Below, piece after piece: positions 34,527-42,087 of a stretch of 64,000 nucleotides of DNA. The stretch lies in assembly GCA_041494885.1 (NCBI GenBank), contig JBGQBO010000009.1:62001-126000 (forward strand), read 5' to 3'. The notes beneath the pieces are model-generated. The model saw nothing but the letters and a program-made list of their open reading frames with translations. It searched no databases and was not told the origin of the DNA. This DNA is from JAIQFV01 sp041494885 (GTDB lineage Bacteria > Acidobacteriota > Terriglobia > JAIQFV01). The number at the start of each line of letters is the position of its first letter. Position 1 is the stretch's first letter. A program made the translations under genes and the position numbers.

Positions 34527-35159
34527 TCAGCTCCCGGTCGTGATAGGCACGATGATAGGGGCGCTCAATCGAAGCGTGCCCCATGCAATCTTGAGAGCGA
34601 CATTTTGAATATCGGGCCGCTTGAACACCAAGTCGATGGTCAGCTTTTCCTTCAAATCGCCGGGAGGGTCTATGGTCACCGGAACCATGAATTCAATGGG
34701 CGCCCGACCGATTTCCGAACCGTCGATATGTTCACGCCGGGCCTTGACCGGGTCGATAAAGGCAAGGCTCCATTGCGCCCCGTCCTCGGAGCGATGCAGC
34801 CCGAGATACCAGAGCCCCGCGGGGACAGTCTTCCCGGAGATTTTGAGGGGCATGTCCGTATCGAGCACCGTCCAGAAGTTGCTCCCCATCCGCCAGGTCT
34901 TCCCTTTGGTCATTGGGTCGAACTTCGCAGGATCCTCATAATCCTTACTCCACACAGGACGGCCGTAATTAACGGCAAACTGGCCGGCCCCCATGTTTTT
35001 TTCATTGTTCCAATAACCCACGCGCGTGGTTCCCCGCTCCGGGGAATCGCTTCCAAAGGCGACGATCAAAGGCTTCTTCGCCTGGGCCTGGACGAGACCC
35101 GGGAGGGAAACCAGCAGCAACAAGATAAACACGGCGAAGACGATGAACTTGGATTTCAT
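34527..35159 (-). CDS. Secreted DUF2911-family protein
   Basis: A 210-residue exported protein. The signal peptide ends near LPGLVQAQA. The mature part matches the DUF2911 pattern: VNYGRPVWSKDYE, then WRMGSNFWTVLDTD and VPAGLWYLGLHRS. The biochemical function of the family is unknown. AAGGAGAA precedes the start at good spacing. It lies within the export run between two ADOP genes, so it may be a periplasmic accessory of these permeases, but that is only a context argument. Confidence 0.83.
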   Translation of the reverse strand: MKSKFIVFAVFILLLLVSLPGLVQAQAKKPLIVAFGSDSPERGTTRVGYWNNEKNMGAGQFAVNYGRPVWSKDYEDPAKFDPMTKGKTWRMGSNFWTVLDTDMPLKISGKTVPAGLWYLGLHRSEDGAQWSLAFIDPVKARREHIDGSEIGRAPIEFMVPVTIDPPGDLKEKLTIDLVFKRPDIQNVALKIAWGTLRLSAPIIVPITTGS

Positions 35160-35274
35160 TAAGTTCTCCTTGTCAGGTTGGGAGCGCAGGCGTTATGCCT
35201 GTCTCCGAGGTTTGGCACTGTGATCCAGAGTGGAAGGCGCGCCTGCCATGCGCTCCACGGTGCAATTCAATTGC

Positions 35275-35373
35275 GGATTTCGGCTTTTGGATTACGAAAC
35301 TCACGGCAAGAAAGCCCTTTCTCTATTCCGCAATCCAAAATCCGCAATCCACAATCTCAACTCCCCAATCTAC
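35275..35373. repeat. Heptamer-armed element D1 (GGATTGC/AATCCGC family)
   Basis: The left arm 35275-35295 has GGATTTC, GGCTTTT and GGATTAC. The right arm 35325-35373 has ATTCCGC, AATCCAA, AATCCGC, AATCCAC, AATCTCA, ACTCCCC and AATCTAC. The stop codon of the ADOP gene (35370-35372) lies inside the last heptamer. The core of about 30 bases is not shared with other elements. Confidence 0.82.
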
Positions 35374-37817
35374 TCATAGCGCAATGCCACCATCGGATCG
35401 ACTTTTGCGGCCCGGCGCGCAGGAAGGTAATTCGCCAAGGCTGCCACTGCCGCCAGGACCACCGAGACGGTGGCAAACGTCACGGCATCAACGGCGCTCA
35501 AGCCGTAAAGAAATTTTGCAAGCAGCTGGGACGCTGCAATGGAAAGTATCAATCCGAAGGCGAGGCCCGCCAGGACCGGTCGCATTCCCTGCCGTAAAAC
35601 CAGGTGAAGCACATCCCGCCGCTCCGCACCCAGCGCCAGGCGAATGCCAATCTCATGGGTCCGCTGGCTGACCGCGTAAGCGGTCACGCCGTAAATGCCC
35701 ACCGAGGCCAGCATTATTGCTAGAACTCCCAAAGCCGCCGAGAGCATCGCTCCCATGCGGGAGGGCCACAACCACGCCTGGAGGTTGTCTTCCAGTGTCT
35801 TGACACCGGTTTGAACGCTGCCGTCGATTTTTCCGACAATCCCCGGAAGTGTCGTCGCGAGATAATTTGAGCCGCCGTCAGTTCGAACGAAGAATTTCAT
35901 GTCCGGCCGGAAATCTGGCTCGACCGGCCGATAGACGATGGGCTCACTCGATGACCAGAGATAAACGCTCCGGGTGTCCTTCACTACCCCGACGATTTCA
36001 ATGCCGTAATTGAATCGTTTTCCGATGGGGTCTACACCCGGCCAGAAGCGTCGTGCAAAGGATTCATTGATGAGGGCAACCGGTGCATTCTTCGCCATCT
36101 CCTGTTTGGTGAAGGTACGGCCACGAACCATCGGAATGCCTAGGGCGTCGAAGTATTTTTCGGAAACAAAATTGACATTGGCAAAAGGCGATTGTTTCCC
36201 TGGTGGAGTCTCGTGGCCTTCAATCTCCACGTTGGTATCGGACATTGATGAACCCAGGGGGATGACCCACGCCATCCCCACGGACTTTACTCCGGGCAGG
36301 GATTGGAGCTTGTCCACTAATTCATTGTCAAATTCGGCAGCGCGGGCCGGCGTGTAGTCATGTAATCGCAGATCGGGGGACAGGACGAGGACATCTCTCA
36401 TGGCAAATCCTGGGTCAGTCGATTGCGCATTATGAAGCGCCCGGACCAGCAATCCGGCGCCGATCAACAGGACCAGTGAGACCGCCACTTGCCCCCCCAC
36501 CAGCAGACTTCGTAGTCGAGAGCGGCTTACGCTTTGACCGAAGGGGGTGCCTTCATCTTTCAAGGCCGATGTGAGCGTCAGCTTCGTTGATTGCAGGGAT
36601 GGGAGCAGGCCAAATGCAACTCCCGCCAACAGCGAGATCACCAAGGCGTAACCGAAAACATTGGCATCGGGACTCACATTGATTGCGAGCGGCAGTTCCC
36701 CGGGAGGATGAACGAACCTGATGAGCAGGTCCGTAATCCAGAAGGTTAGAAGGAGCCCAATGATTCCGCCGCCCAATGAGAGCAGTGTGCATTCGGTCAA
36801 AAGTTGTCTAATCAACCGGCTCCGGGTGGCTCCCAGGGACAGACGGATTCCAATCTCTCTTTGCCGTGAGGCGGCCCGCGAAAGCAATAGATTGGCGAGA
36901 TTGGCACAGGCGATGAGGAGGACCAGGCCAACCCCAGCCATCATAAGGAAAGCGATCGGAATAGCGTTTCCATTGTCCTTGGGGTCAAGGAATGAGGCCG
37001 GGGCCAGGGTTGCGCTAACCTTTCTCTTTTTGGCAAAAGGCTGGTTGTAGGTCTGATCGAGTCGGTGTGCCAGGGTAGAAATTTGGGCCTCGGCCTGTTT
37101 TAGAGTTACTCCCGGTTTCAGCCGGCCTACCAGTTTCAGCCGATGGGAATTGCGATTATTGAGGAAGTTGCGGCCGGGCACCGCCTCAGCCTCCATCATC
37201 ATGGGTACCCATAGATCCGTGGCCGTCGGTTCCAGGCCGGTAAACCATTTGGGCGCCACCCCGACTACGGTGTACGGATGGAAATTCAGGATCAGCGTTT
37301 TTCCCACCACACCGGGATCCGAACCGAATCGCCTCTGCCATAAACCATAGCTCAAGACGGTCACGGGATGCGAACCGGGCGTTTTATCCTCTTCAGGAAT
37401 GAAGGTTCGTCCGACAATAGCGTCAGCTCCAAGCACGGAAAAGAAATTTCCTGAAACGAGAGTTCCTTGGAACGATTCCGTGGGGGCGTTGGGATCGCTG
37501 CCATCGCCTAGCCGCAGAGTCGCTCCTGTGTAAGCGACCAGGCCCGAGAAAACATTGTTTTGGTCTCGGAAATCCACGTAATCCGGGTAAGAGGCGGATC
37601 CGTAACGGCTTCCCTCCTCGAACGACTCGTAGACTCTCACTACACTGCCGGGATCCTTCGCTGGAAGCGGTCGCAGCACAATGGCGTTGAAGACGGTGAA
37701 AATGCTGGTGTTGATTCCGATGCCGAGCGCCAGAGTGGCGATGGCGACGGCCGTGAAGCCGGGGTGTTTGAGGAGTATCCGCAGGCTATAACGAATGTCG
37801 CGAAGGAATGTATCCAT
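35370..37817 (-). CDS. ADOP-family MacB/FtsX-like permease
   Basis: An 815-residue permease, start MDTFLRDIRYSLRILLKH at 37817, with GGTGAGGA just upstream; three more in-frame codons are less likely. Its motifs include VFSGLVAYTGATLRLGDG in the first periplasmic half, ALGIPMVRGRTFTKQEM in the second, and the C-terminus PARRAAKVDPMVALRYE. It is the first ADOP after the MacA-like adaptor and ATPase genes, so it is the likeliest dedicated partner of those two. Confidence 0.93.
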   Translation of the reverse strand: MDTFLRDIRYSLRILLKHPGFTAVAIATLALGIGINTSIFTVFNAIVLRPLPAKDPGSVVRVYESFEEGSRYGSASYPDYVDFRDQNNVFSGLVAYTGATLRLGDGSDPNAPTESFQGTLVSGNFFSVLGADAIVGRTFIPEEDKTPGSHPVTVLSYGLWQRRFGSDPGVVGKTLILNFHPYTVVGVAPKWFTGLEPTATDLWVPMMMEAEAVPGRNFLNNRNSHRLKLVGRLKPGVTLKQAEAQISTLAHRLDQTYNQPFAKKRKVSATLAPASFLDPKDNGNAIPIAFLMMAGVGLVLLIACANLANLLLSRAASRQREIGIRLSLGATRSRLIRQLLTECTLLSLGGGIIGLLLTFWITDLLIRFVHPPGELPLAINVSPDANVFGYALVISLLAGVAFGLLPSLQSTKLTLTSALKDEGTPFGQSVSRSRLRSLLVGGQVAVSLVLLIGAGLLVRALHNAQSTDPGFAMRDVLVLSPDLRLHDYTPARAAEFDNELVDKLQSLPGVKSVGMAWVIPLGSSMSDTNVEIEGHETPPGKQSPFANVNFVSEKYFDALGIPMVRGRTFTKQEMAKNAPVALINESFARRFWPGVDPIGKRFNYGIEIVGVVKDTRSVYLWSSSEPIVYRPVEPDFRPDMKFFVRTDGGSNYLATTLPGIVGKIDGSVQTGVKTLEDNLQAWLWPSRMGAMLSAALGVLAIMLASVGIYGVTAYAVSQRTHEIGIRLALGAERRDVLHLVLRQGMRPVLAGLAFGLILSIAASQLLAKFLYGLSAVDAVTFATVSVVLAAVAALANYLPARRAAKVDPMVALRYE

Positions 37818-37833
37818 CGTCCTCACCTTGAAG

Positions 37834-38117
37834 AGCTGTCAGGTATCAGCGGTCAGCCATCAGCCGTCAGCTTTAAAACTAAGTGGCTAACCAGCAATTG
37901 TCTGTTGGCCCCGGGCTACGTCTCCTTCGAGCTCTTGGAAGAAGGATGCCGAATTCAGACGATTGAAATTAGCGAAACTCCTCCACCTTCTGAATGGTTT
38001 TATTCGGCCCATAAACGGTGGCTGATCGCTGACGGCTGACAGCTGATAGCTGATTACTGACAACTGTTTACTCGGTCAACAAATCTTGATCCGCAATCCG
38101 AAATCCGCATTCCACAA
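37834..38117. repeat. Heptamer-armed inverted element H11 (type II core) with a second-family tail
   Basis: The left arm 37834-37875 has AGCTGTC, AGGTATC, AGCGGTC, AGCCATC, AGCCGTC and AGCTTTA. The core 37876-38021 (146 bp) is homologous to H7, H10 and H12, but its reading frame lacks the stop seen in the others. The right arm 38022-38070 has seven heptamers from CTGATCG to CTGTTTA. A separate run of GGATTGC-family heptamers (GATCCGC, AATCCGA, AATCCGC, ATTCCAC) follows at 38089-38116, next to the stop of the ATPase gene. Confidence 0.9.
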
Positions 38118-38118
38118 T

Positions 38119-38823
38119 TTATACCGCCTCTGTTTCCACGCTCTCTTCCACGACGCGACCATCGAATAGGTGCACGCCACGGTCGGCGTGGGCCGCAAAG
38201 CGCGGGTCGTGCGTCACCATGCAAATGGTGGCTCCATCCCGGTGCAGTTGTCGCAACAGCTCCATGACGGCCTCGCCGTTCTTTGAATCCAGGTTTCCCG
38301 TGGGTTCGTCCGCCAGCAGGATCGAGGGCCGGCCCACCAACGCGCGTGCCACGGCCACGCGCTGCTGTTGACCCCCTGACAACTGGCTGGGAAGATGCTT
38401 GGCCCGGTGGCCCATCCCTACCTTTTCGAGAGCCTCCTTAACCCGCTCCCGTCGTTCCGCCGCCCGCATTCCCCGATAGGTCAGGGGCAGCTCCACGTTC
38501 TCGTACACTGTCAGATCGCCAATCAAATTGAAACTCTGAAAGATGAAGCCCACTTCCTGGTTACGGATGCGTGCCCGCTCTGAAGGTTTCAGCGCTTCAA
38601 CGGGCGTTCCGTTCAATGTGTAGTGCCCTTCCGTCGGGGTATCCAGCAGCCCCAGGATCGACAGGAGTGTGGACTTGCCGCACCCCGAAGGGCCGGCAAT
38701 GGCCACATATTCGCCCGAATGGATGTCGAGATGAATGCCCGACAAAGCGTGCGTCTCCACCTCATCGGTGTAAAAGACCTTTGTGACACCTTCCAGTTTG
38801 ATTAACGAGTTGTTGCTGCTCAT
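38119..38823 (-). CDS. MacB/LolD-type ABC transporter ATPase
   Basis: A 234-residue ATPase with Walker A GPSGCGKST near residue 40, signature LSGGQQQRVAVARAL, Walker B ILLADEPTG and H-loop MVTHDPRFA. AGGAGA lies at good spacing before the ATG. It is encoded right after the MacA-like adaptor gene and before an ADOP permease, the classic order of a MacAB-type tripartite exporter with the permease and ATPase on separate chains. It shares its type with the ATPase at 20143 but is clearly a different gene. Confidence 0.94.
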   Translation of the reverse strand: MSSNNSLIKLEGVTKVFYTDEVETHALSGIHLDIHSGEYVAIAGPSGCGKSTLLSILGLLDTPTEGHYTLNGTPVEALKPSERARIRNQEVGFIFQSFNLIGDLTVYENVELPLTYRGMRAAERRERVKEALEKVGMGHRAKHLPSQLSGGQQQRVAVARALVGRPSILLADEPTGNLDSKNGEAVMELLRQLHRDGATICMVTHDPRFAAHADRGVHLFDGRVVEESVETEAV

Positions 38824-38841
38824 GGATTCTCCTATGGAAGA

Positions 38842-39072
38842 AGTTCTCAGTTGTCAGTTCTCAGTCTTCAGCCGTCAGCCGTCAGCAGTCAGCTTCAAAA
38901 CTAAGTGGCTATCCTGCATTTGTCTCTCAGCTCTGGGCTACGTCGCCCCCGAGCAATTGGAATAATGGATATCGAATCCACACGACTGAAATCAGCGAAA
39001 AGCTTCCACCTTCTGAATTCTTCTGGTCGGCCCATAAGCGGTGGCTGATAGCTGATCGCTGATAGCTGTCCT
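38842..39072. repeat. Heptamer-armed inverted element H12 (type II core)
   Basis: The left arm 38842-38897 has eight heptamers (AGTTCTC, AGTTGTC, AGTTCTC, AGTCTTC, AGCCGTC twice, AGCAGTC, AGCTTCA). The core 38898-39044 (147 bp) is homologous to H7, H10 and H11. The right arm 39045-39072 has CTGATAG, CTGATCG, CTGATAG and CTGTCCT. It lies between the adaptor and ATPase genes of the putative exporter operon. Confidence 0.9.
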
Positions 39073-39074
39073 TT

Positions 39075-40331
39075 TCAATTCAAACGAATCCGGTCCGACC
39101 GGTCCTGGGCCGACATGTCCGAGAGGATCACTTGGTCGCCCACCTGCAATCCCTCCACAATTTCGATGGTATTGACTGAACTGCGGCCCAGTTTGACCGG
39201 TACACGTAACGCTTCCTTGCCGTCCTCCACCAGCTTGAAAAGTCCCACCGTGCTGAAGGCTTGTCCCTGCACCGGCCGGCCGACGTAAAGTACATCGGTG
39301 AGCCGTTCGAGCTCGATGGTCCCTTCCACGCTCAGATCAGGCCTCGCCGCCCCTGGAGGCAGAGTCCCTTCCAGCTTTACATCCACCGTCACGGTCCCGT
39401 TCACAACCGCTGAGTCCATCCGCACCACGTGACCGGCAATGATCCCGTTGCGTGTGTCGATCGAAGCCACCTGCCCGATCTGCACATCTTTGGCTTGCGT
39501 CTCGTTGATTTTCAGCTCCGCTTTCAGTTTTCGCGGTTCTGCCACCCGTGCGAGATTTGTCCCCGCAGTCACCTGTTGCCCGATTTCGACGGGGACTTGC
39601 TGCAACACGCCTTCCAACCCTGCTCGCACGTGCAACTGATCGACTTGTTGTCGCTTCAAGTTGGCTAATGCCCGCAGTCGATCCACTTCGGCTTGCTGCA
39701 CCGCCAATTGCGCCTTGATCGACTCGCCGCTGATCGCAAAACGCTCTTTCTCGATGCGATTGCGGTTGGCGAGCTGATCCGCGGCCAACGCGGACAACTG
39801 ACGGTTGAGATCGGCGGTCAGCCCTTGCCGCGCCAACTCGGCGTCTGTATCGGCCCTCAATTGTGCCTGCTTGTAATCGGCCTCCACTTGAGCCGCCCCT
39901 GCCTTCTGAGTCAACTGCTGGCTCTGTAATGTTACTCGCAAATCGGCCATCCGCGCCTCGGCGCCCTTCACCTGCATTTCAGCATCGAGTGCTGCTTGTA
40001 CGAGGGTGGGATTGCTGAGTTCGAGCAGCACCGAGTTGGCTTTGACGGGAGTGCCAGGATCGATCAGCCGCCGTTCCACGCGCCCTTCAGTGGTAGCGGG
40101 AATCCAACGTATCTCTTCAGGAACCAGTGTTCCCAAACCTCGAACCTGACGCAACATGGGCCCGCGCTTAACTGTATCGATCCAAACGGTCGCACGCTCC
40201 ACAGTCGGTGCGGCGGGCTTCAGCCGCGACAACACTACCGTCGTTGCAGAGATAAAGATAATTGCGATGGTAACGTAGATGATTCGCTTGATCAGACGCT
40301 GCCGCGCTGCCGACTTCCTTGGTATGTCCAT
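39075..40331 (-). CDS. MacA/HlyD-like periplasmic adaptor protein
   Basis: A 418-residue membrane-fusion protein. One N-terminal helix (about 15-35, IIYVTIAIIFISATTVVL) anchors it in the inner membrane. A split biotinyl-lipoyl hairpin domain begins near TEGRVERRLIDPG and resumes at VPVEIGQQVTAG. Between them lies a long alanine/glutamine-rich coiled coil (about 115-245). Beta-barrel and membrane-proximal parts follow (QVASIDTRNG, then VPVKLGRSSVNTIEIVEGL). GGAGG lies six bases before the ATG. It probably links the ADOP/ATPase complex to an outer-membrane channel that is not encoded here. It is the first gene of the unbroken run that ends at 20143. Confidence 0.92.
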   Translation of the reverse strand: MDIPRKSAARQRLIKRIIYVTIAIIFISATTVVLSRLKPAAPTVERATVWIDTVKRGPMLRQVRGLGTLVPEEIRWIPATTEGRVERRLIDPGTPVKANSVLLELSNPTLVQAALDAEMQVKGAEARMADLRVTLQSQQLTQKAGAAQVEADYKQAQLRADTDAELARQGLTADLNRQLSALAADQLANRNRIEKERFAISGESIKAQLAVQQAEVDRLRALANLKRQQVDQLHVRAGLEGVLQQVPVEIGQQVTAGTNLARVAEPRKLKAELKINETQAKDVQIGQVASIDTRNGIIAGHVVRMDSAVVNGTVTVDVKLEGTLPPGAARPDLSVEGTIELERLTDVLYVGRPVQGQAFSTVGLFKLVEDGKEALRVPVKLGRSSVNTIEIVEGLQVGDQVILSDMSAQDRSDRIRLN

Positions 40332-40479
40332 GGGTTTCCTCCATATTTATATGGGCAACTTTGATGCCGTGTGGGGGATTCTATGTAACTCATTGTATGT
40401 GAATGTTTTAGTGTGTTACTGACGAGCCTGCTAGTGCTCTTCACCTGCCCGCTTATGGGACTGTCTTGTCGCAGAACCG

Positions 40480-40767
40480 GACACCCGCCTGGCTTTCGCA
40501 CCGGCCCGTGCCGACGCGGTCATCCTTTATACCCAACAGGATTTTGAGGAAGAAGTGAAACGCCTGACGGACGGTCGTGGTGTGCAGGTGGTCTATGATT
40601 CCGCGGGGGAAGACACCTTCTTGAAGAGCGTCAATTTTCTCACACCTCGGGGGATGCTGGCTTTGTACGGGCAGTCCGGTGGACCCGTCCCGGCATTCGA
40701 TCCTTCCTTGTTAGCCAAGGTGGGTTCGCTCTTTATTGTGGATTGTGGAATTCGGATTGCGGATTAG
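40480..40767 (+). pseudogene. Fragment of a zinc-binding dehydrogenase / quinone oxidoreductase
   Basis: An open stretch with clear similarity to the coenzyme-binding half of medium-chain quinone oxidoreductases: ADAVILYTQQDFEEEV, RLTDGRGVQVVYDSAGED, then LTPRGMLALYGQSGGPV. There is no N-terminal domain. The frame runs into GGATTGT heptamers after LLAKVGSLFIV, so the last residues (DCGIRIAD) are repeat-encoded. The normal gene would continue for perhaps another 60-70 residues. The piece is orphaned, on the strand opposite to its neighbours, and unlikely to be functional. Confidence 0.75.
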
Positions 40768-40985
40768 GAGCATTTCAATACAAGGATCTCTACTTTTTGA
40801 TTTTCGAGAACCGAGGGGACATGCGGGAATTGTGGATTGCAGGTTTTGGATTGCGAAGACTCAGGCAGTTCAAATTGTTCCAATCCGCAATCCGAATTCC
40901 GCAATCCGAAATTCACGATCCGCAATTGCCGCGTGTTCCTTGGGCCTCTCGAAGATCAGGAAATAAAAATCCTTGTTTTTGGCCG
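40735..40985. repeat. Heptamer-armed element D2 with inverted duplication of a gene end
   Basis: GGATTGT/GGATTGC heptamers at 40738-40766 and 40833-40860 face CCGCAAT/CCGAAAT heptamers at 40881-40926. Outside the heptamers there is a further imperfect inverted pair of about 50 bases: 40781-40835 on the plus strand and 40921-40978 on the minus strand both read as CAAGGAT, TTTTTGATTTTCGAGA-like and CGGGAATTG-like words. The minus copy is the 3' end of the methyltransferase gene, so coding sequence has been copied in inverted orientation. Confidence 0.78.
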
Positions 40986-41595
40986 GATTTTTGAACCCTG
41001 GCTCCTTACGAAGAAATTGGAATCCGGCGCGAGAGACATCCTCCCGAACCAACTCCTCGGGAATTCTGTGGCGCGGGTAATAGTCGAGGCGGGAACTGCC
41101 CATGGGTGTGGGCGAATCGATGATGGCGAGAAGTCCTTCCGGCTTCAGCGCATTGAAAATGGATCGCAGCATGGTTTCGTAGGATCGAAATTCGTGGTAC
41201 GCATTGACGATTAAGACCACATCCAGGGAATTCCCGGGCAACTTGGGATCACCCGGCTCGCCGTGCAAAATCTCAATCTGTGTGAGGTGTTTTTCTTCAG
41301 CCCTACGGCGGATGGCATCCACCTCATCATTCTTGATATCCTCTGCATACACCTTGCCCTGGAGTCCTACGCGTTCTGCCAGATGAAAGGTGAAATAGCC
41401 ATTTCCTGCACCCACATCAGCGACGATCTTCCCGGGGCCGATAACCAGCGCATCCATCACGGCTTGCGGATGTTGCCACTGGTCTCTCTCCGGTCCGCTA
41501 TCCTGAGAAAAGAGCCCGCAAGAGACCGACAGGGAAACAATCAGCAGGAGAAGATGGTATCGGAATCTACGGATGTTTTCGCCGCAGGAACTCAT
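40870..41595 (-). CDS. Exported SAM-dependent methyltransferase-like protein with repeat-derived C-terminus
   Basis: A 241-residue protein. A signal-like segment (FRYHLLLLIVSLSVSCGLFS) precedes a class I methyltransferase fold with the SAM-binding loop VADVGAGNGYFTFHLAERV, an acidic YAEDIKNDEV and VVLIVNAYHEF. An exported SAM enzyme is odd since SAM is cytoplasmic; the segment may be an uncleaved anchor. The last ~20 residues (IADREFRIAEFGLRIGTI) are encoded by heptamers of element D2, so the original stop has probably been lost. The ribosome site is weak. The substrate is unknown. Confidence 0.78.
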   Translation of the reverse strand: MSSCGENIRRFRYHLLLLIVSLSVSCGLFSQDSGPERDQWQHPQAVMDALVIGPGKIVADVGAGNGYFTFHLAERVGLQGKVYAEDIKNDEVDAIRRRAEEKHLTQIEILHGEPGDPKLPGNSLDVVLIVNAYHEFRSYETMLRSIFNALKPEGLLAIIDSPTPMGSSRLDYYPRHRIPEELVREDVSRAGFQFLRKEPGFKNPAKNKDFYFLIFERPKEHAAIADREFRIAEFGLRIGTI

Positions 41596-41799
41596 GACAG
41601 GGGAGGTCCGTTCATCGACTCAAAGTCGTCAAGAGAGAATTCTGTTACGTAAGATCGATTTGAGCCAGCGAGAAGTGTCAACTCGTAAGCATTTCTGAAG
41701 GTTTATCCATATCAATGGGCTATTCAAGGGGACATAAAGCGACACCAGATCCATGCATAACCACGGGAGTCTTTCCCACAAATCAGATTCGGGATATGG

Positions 41800-41862
41800 C
41801 TATGCCGATACAAATTGCAGTAGGATGAGAACGACGACCAGTAAGACGATCGCTTTAACCAT
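41800..41862 (-). CDS. Possible 20-residue hydrophobic peptide
   Basis: A very short frame that encodes one potential membrane helix (MVKAIVLLVVVLILLQFVSA) and then stops. An AGGAG lies about ten bases before the ATG, a little far. Small single-helix peptides include type I toxins and transporter regulators, but chance can also give such a frame. Listed as a candidate only. Confidence 0.25.
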   Translation of the reverse strand: MVKAIVLLVVVLILLQFVSA

Positions 41863-42011
41863 AAGGGATGCGCTCCTGGGGATCGAATTTACGTTGCACT
41901 CTCGCCTGTCCGAAAACCAATAATATCATCAAATCGTTTGTGATTTATCATATTGCCCTCGTAAGCTGGGGGACTCGTAACGCCTGTGAAGCATGACCGT
42001 GTTGGGCCTTG

Positions 42012-42080
42012 GGATTGCGGATTGCGGAGCTCTATGTAAGTCAAATACTCTTAATCCAAAATCCGAAATCCGCAATCTAC
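42012..42080. repeat. Heptamer-armed element D3 (small)
   Basis: The left arm 42012-42032 has GGATTGC twice and GGAGCTC. The right arm 42053-42080 has AATCCAA, AATCCGA, AATCCGC and AATCTAC. The core is only 20 bases, so this is the most compact member; it could fold as a simple hairpin beside the ADOP stop codon at 42088. Confidence 0.8.
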
Positions 42081-42087
42081 AATGGCT

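Larger units (their letters stand above)
41596..42087. other. Intergenic region with small element D3
   Basis: About 490 bases between the ADOP gene and the methyltransferase gene. Apart from the tiny hydrophobic frame at 41800-41862 and heptamer element D3 at its right end, I see no gene. The promoter of the methyltransferase gene may lie here. Confidence 0.5.

Noticed and set aside
37560..38039. 159-codon frame across element H11
   Set aside because: It is composed of ADOP antisense, heptamers and the type II core; the words SAVSFKTKW are repeat translations and not a protein family.
20843..39072. Heptamer arrays as CRISPR arrays
   Set aside because: The unit is seven bases without spacers, the arms are in opposite orientation, and no cas genes are present.
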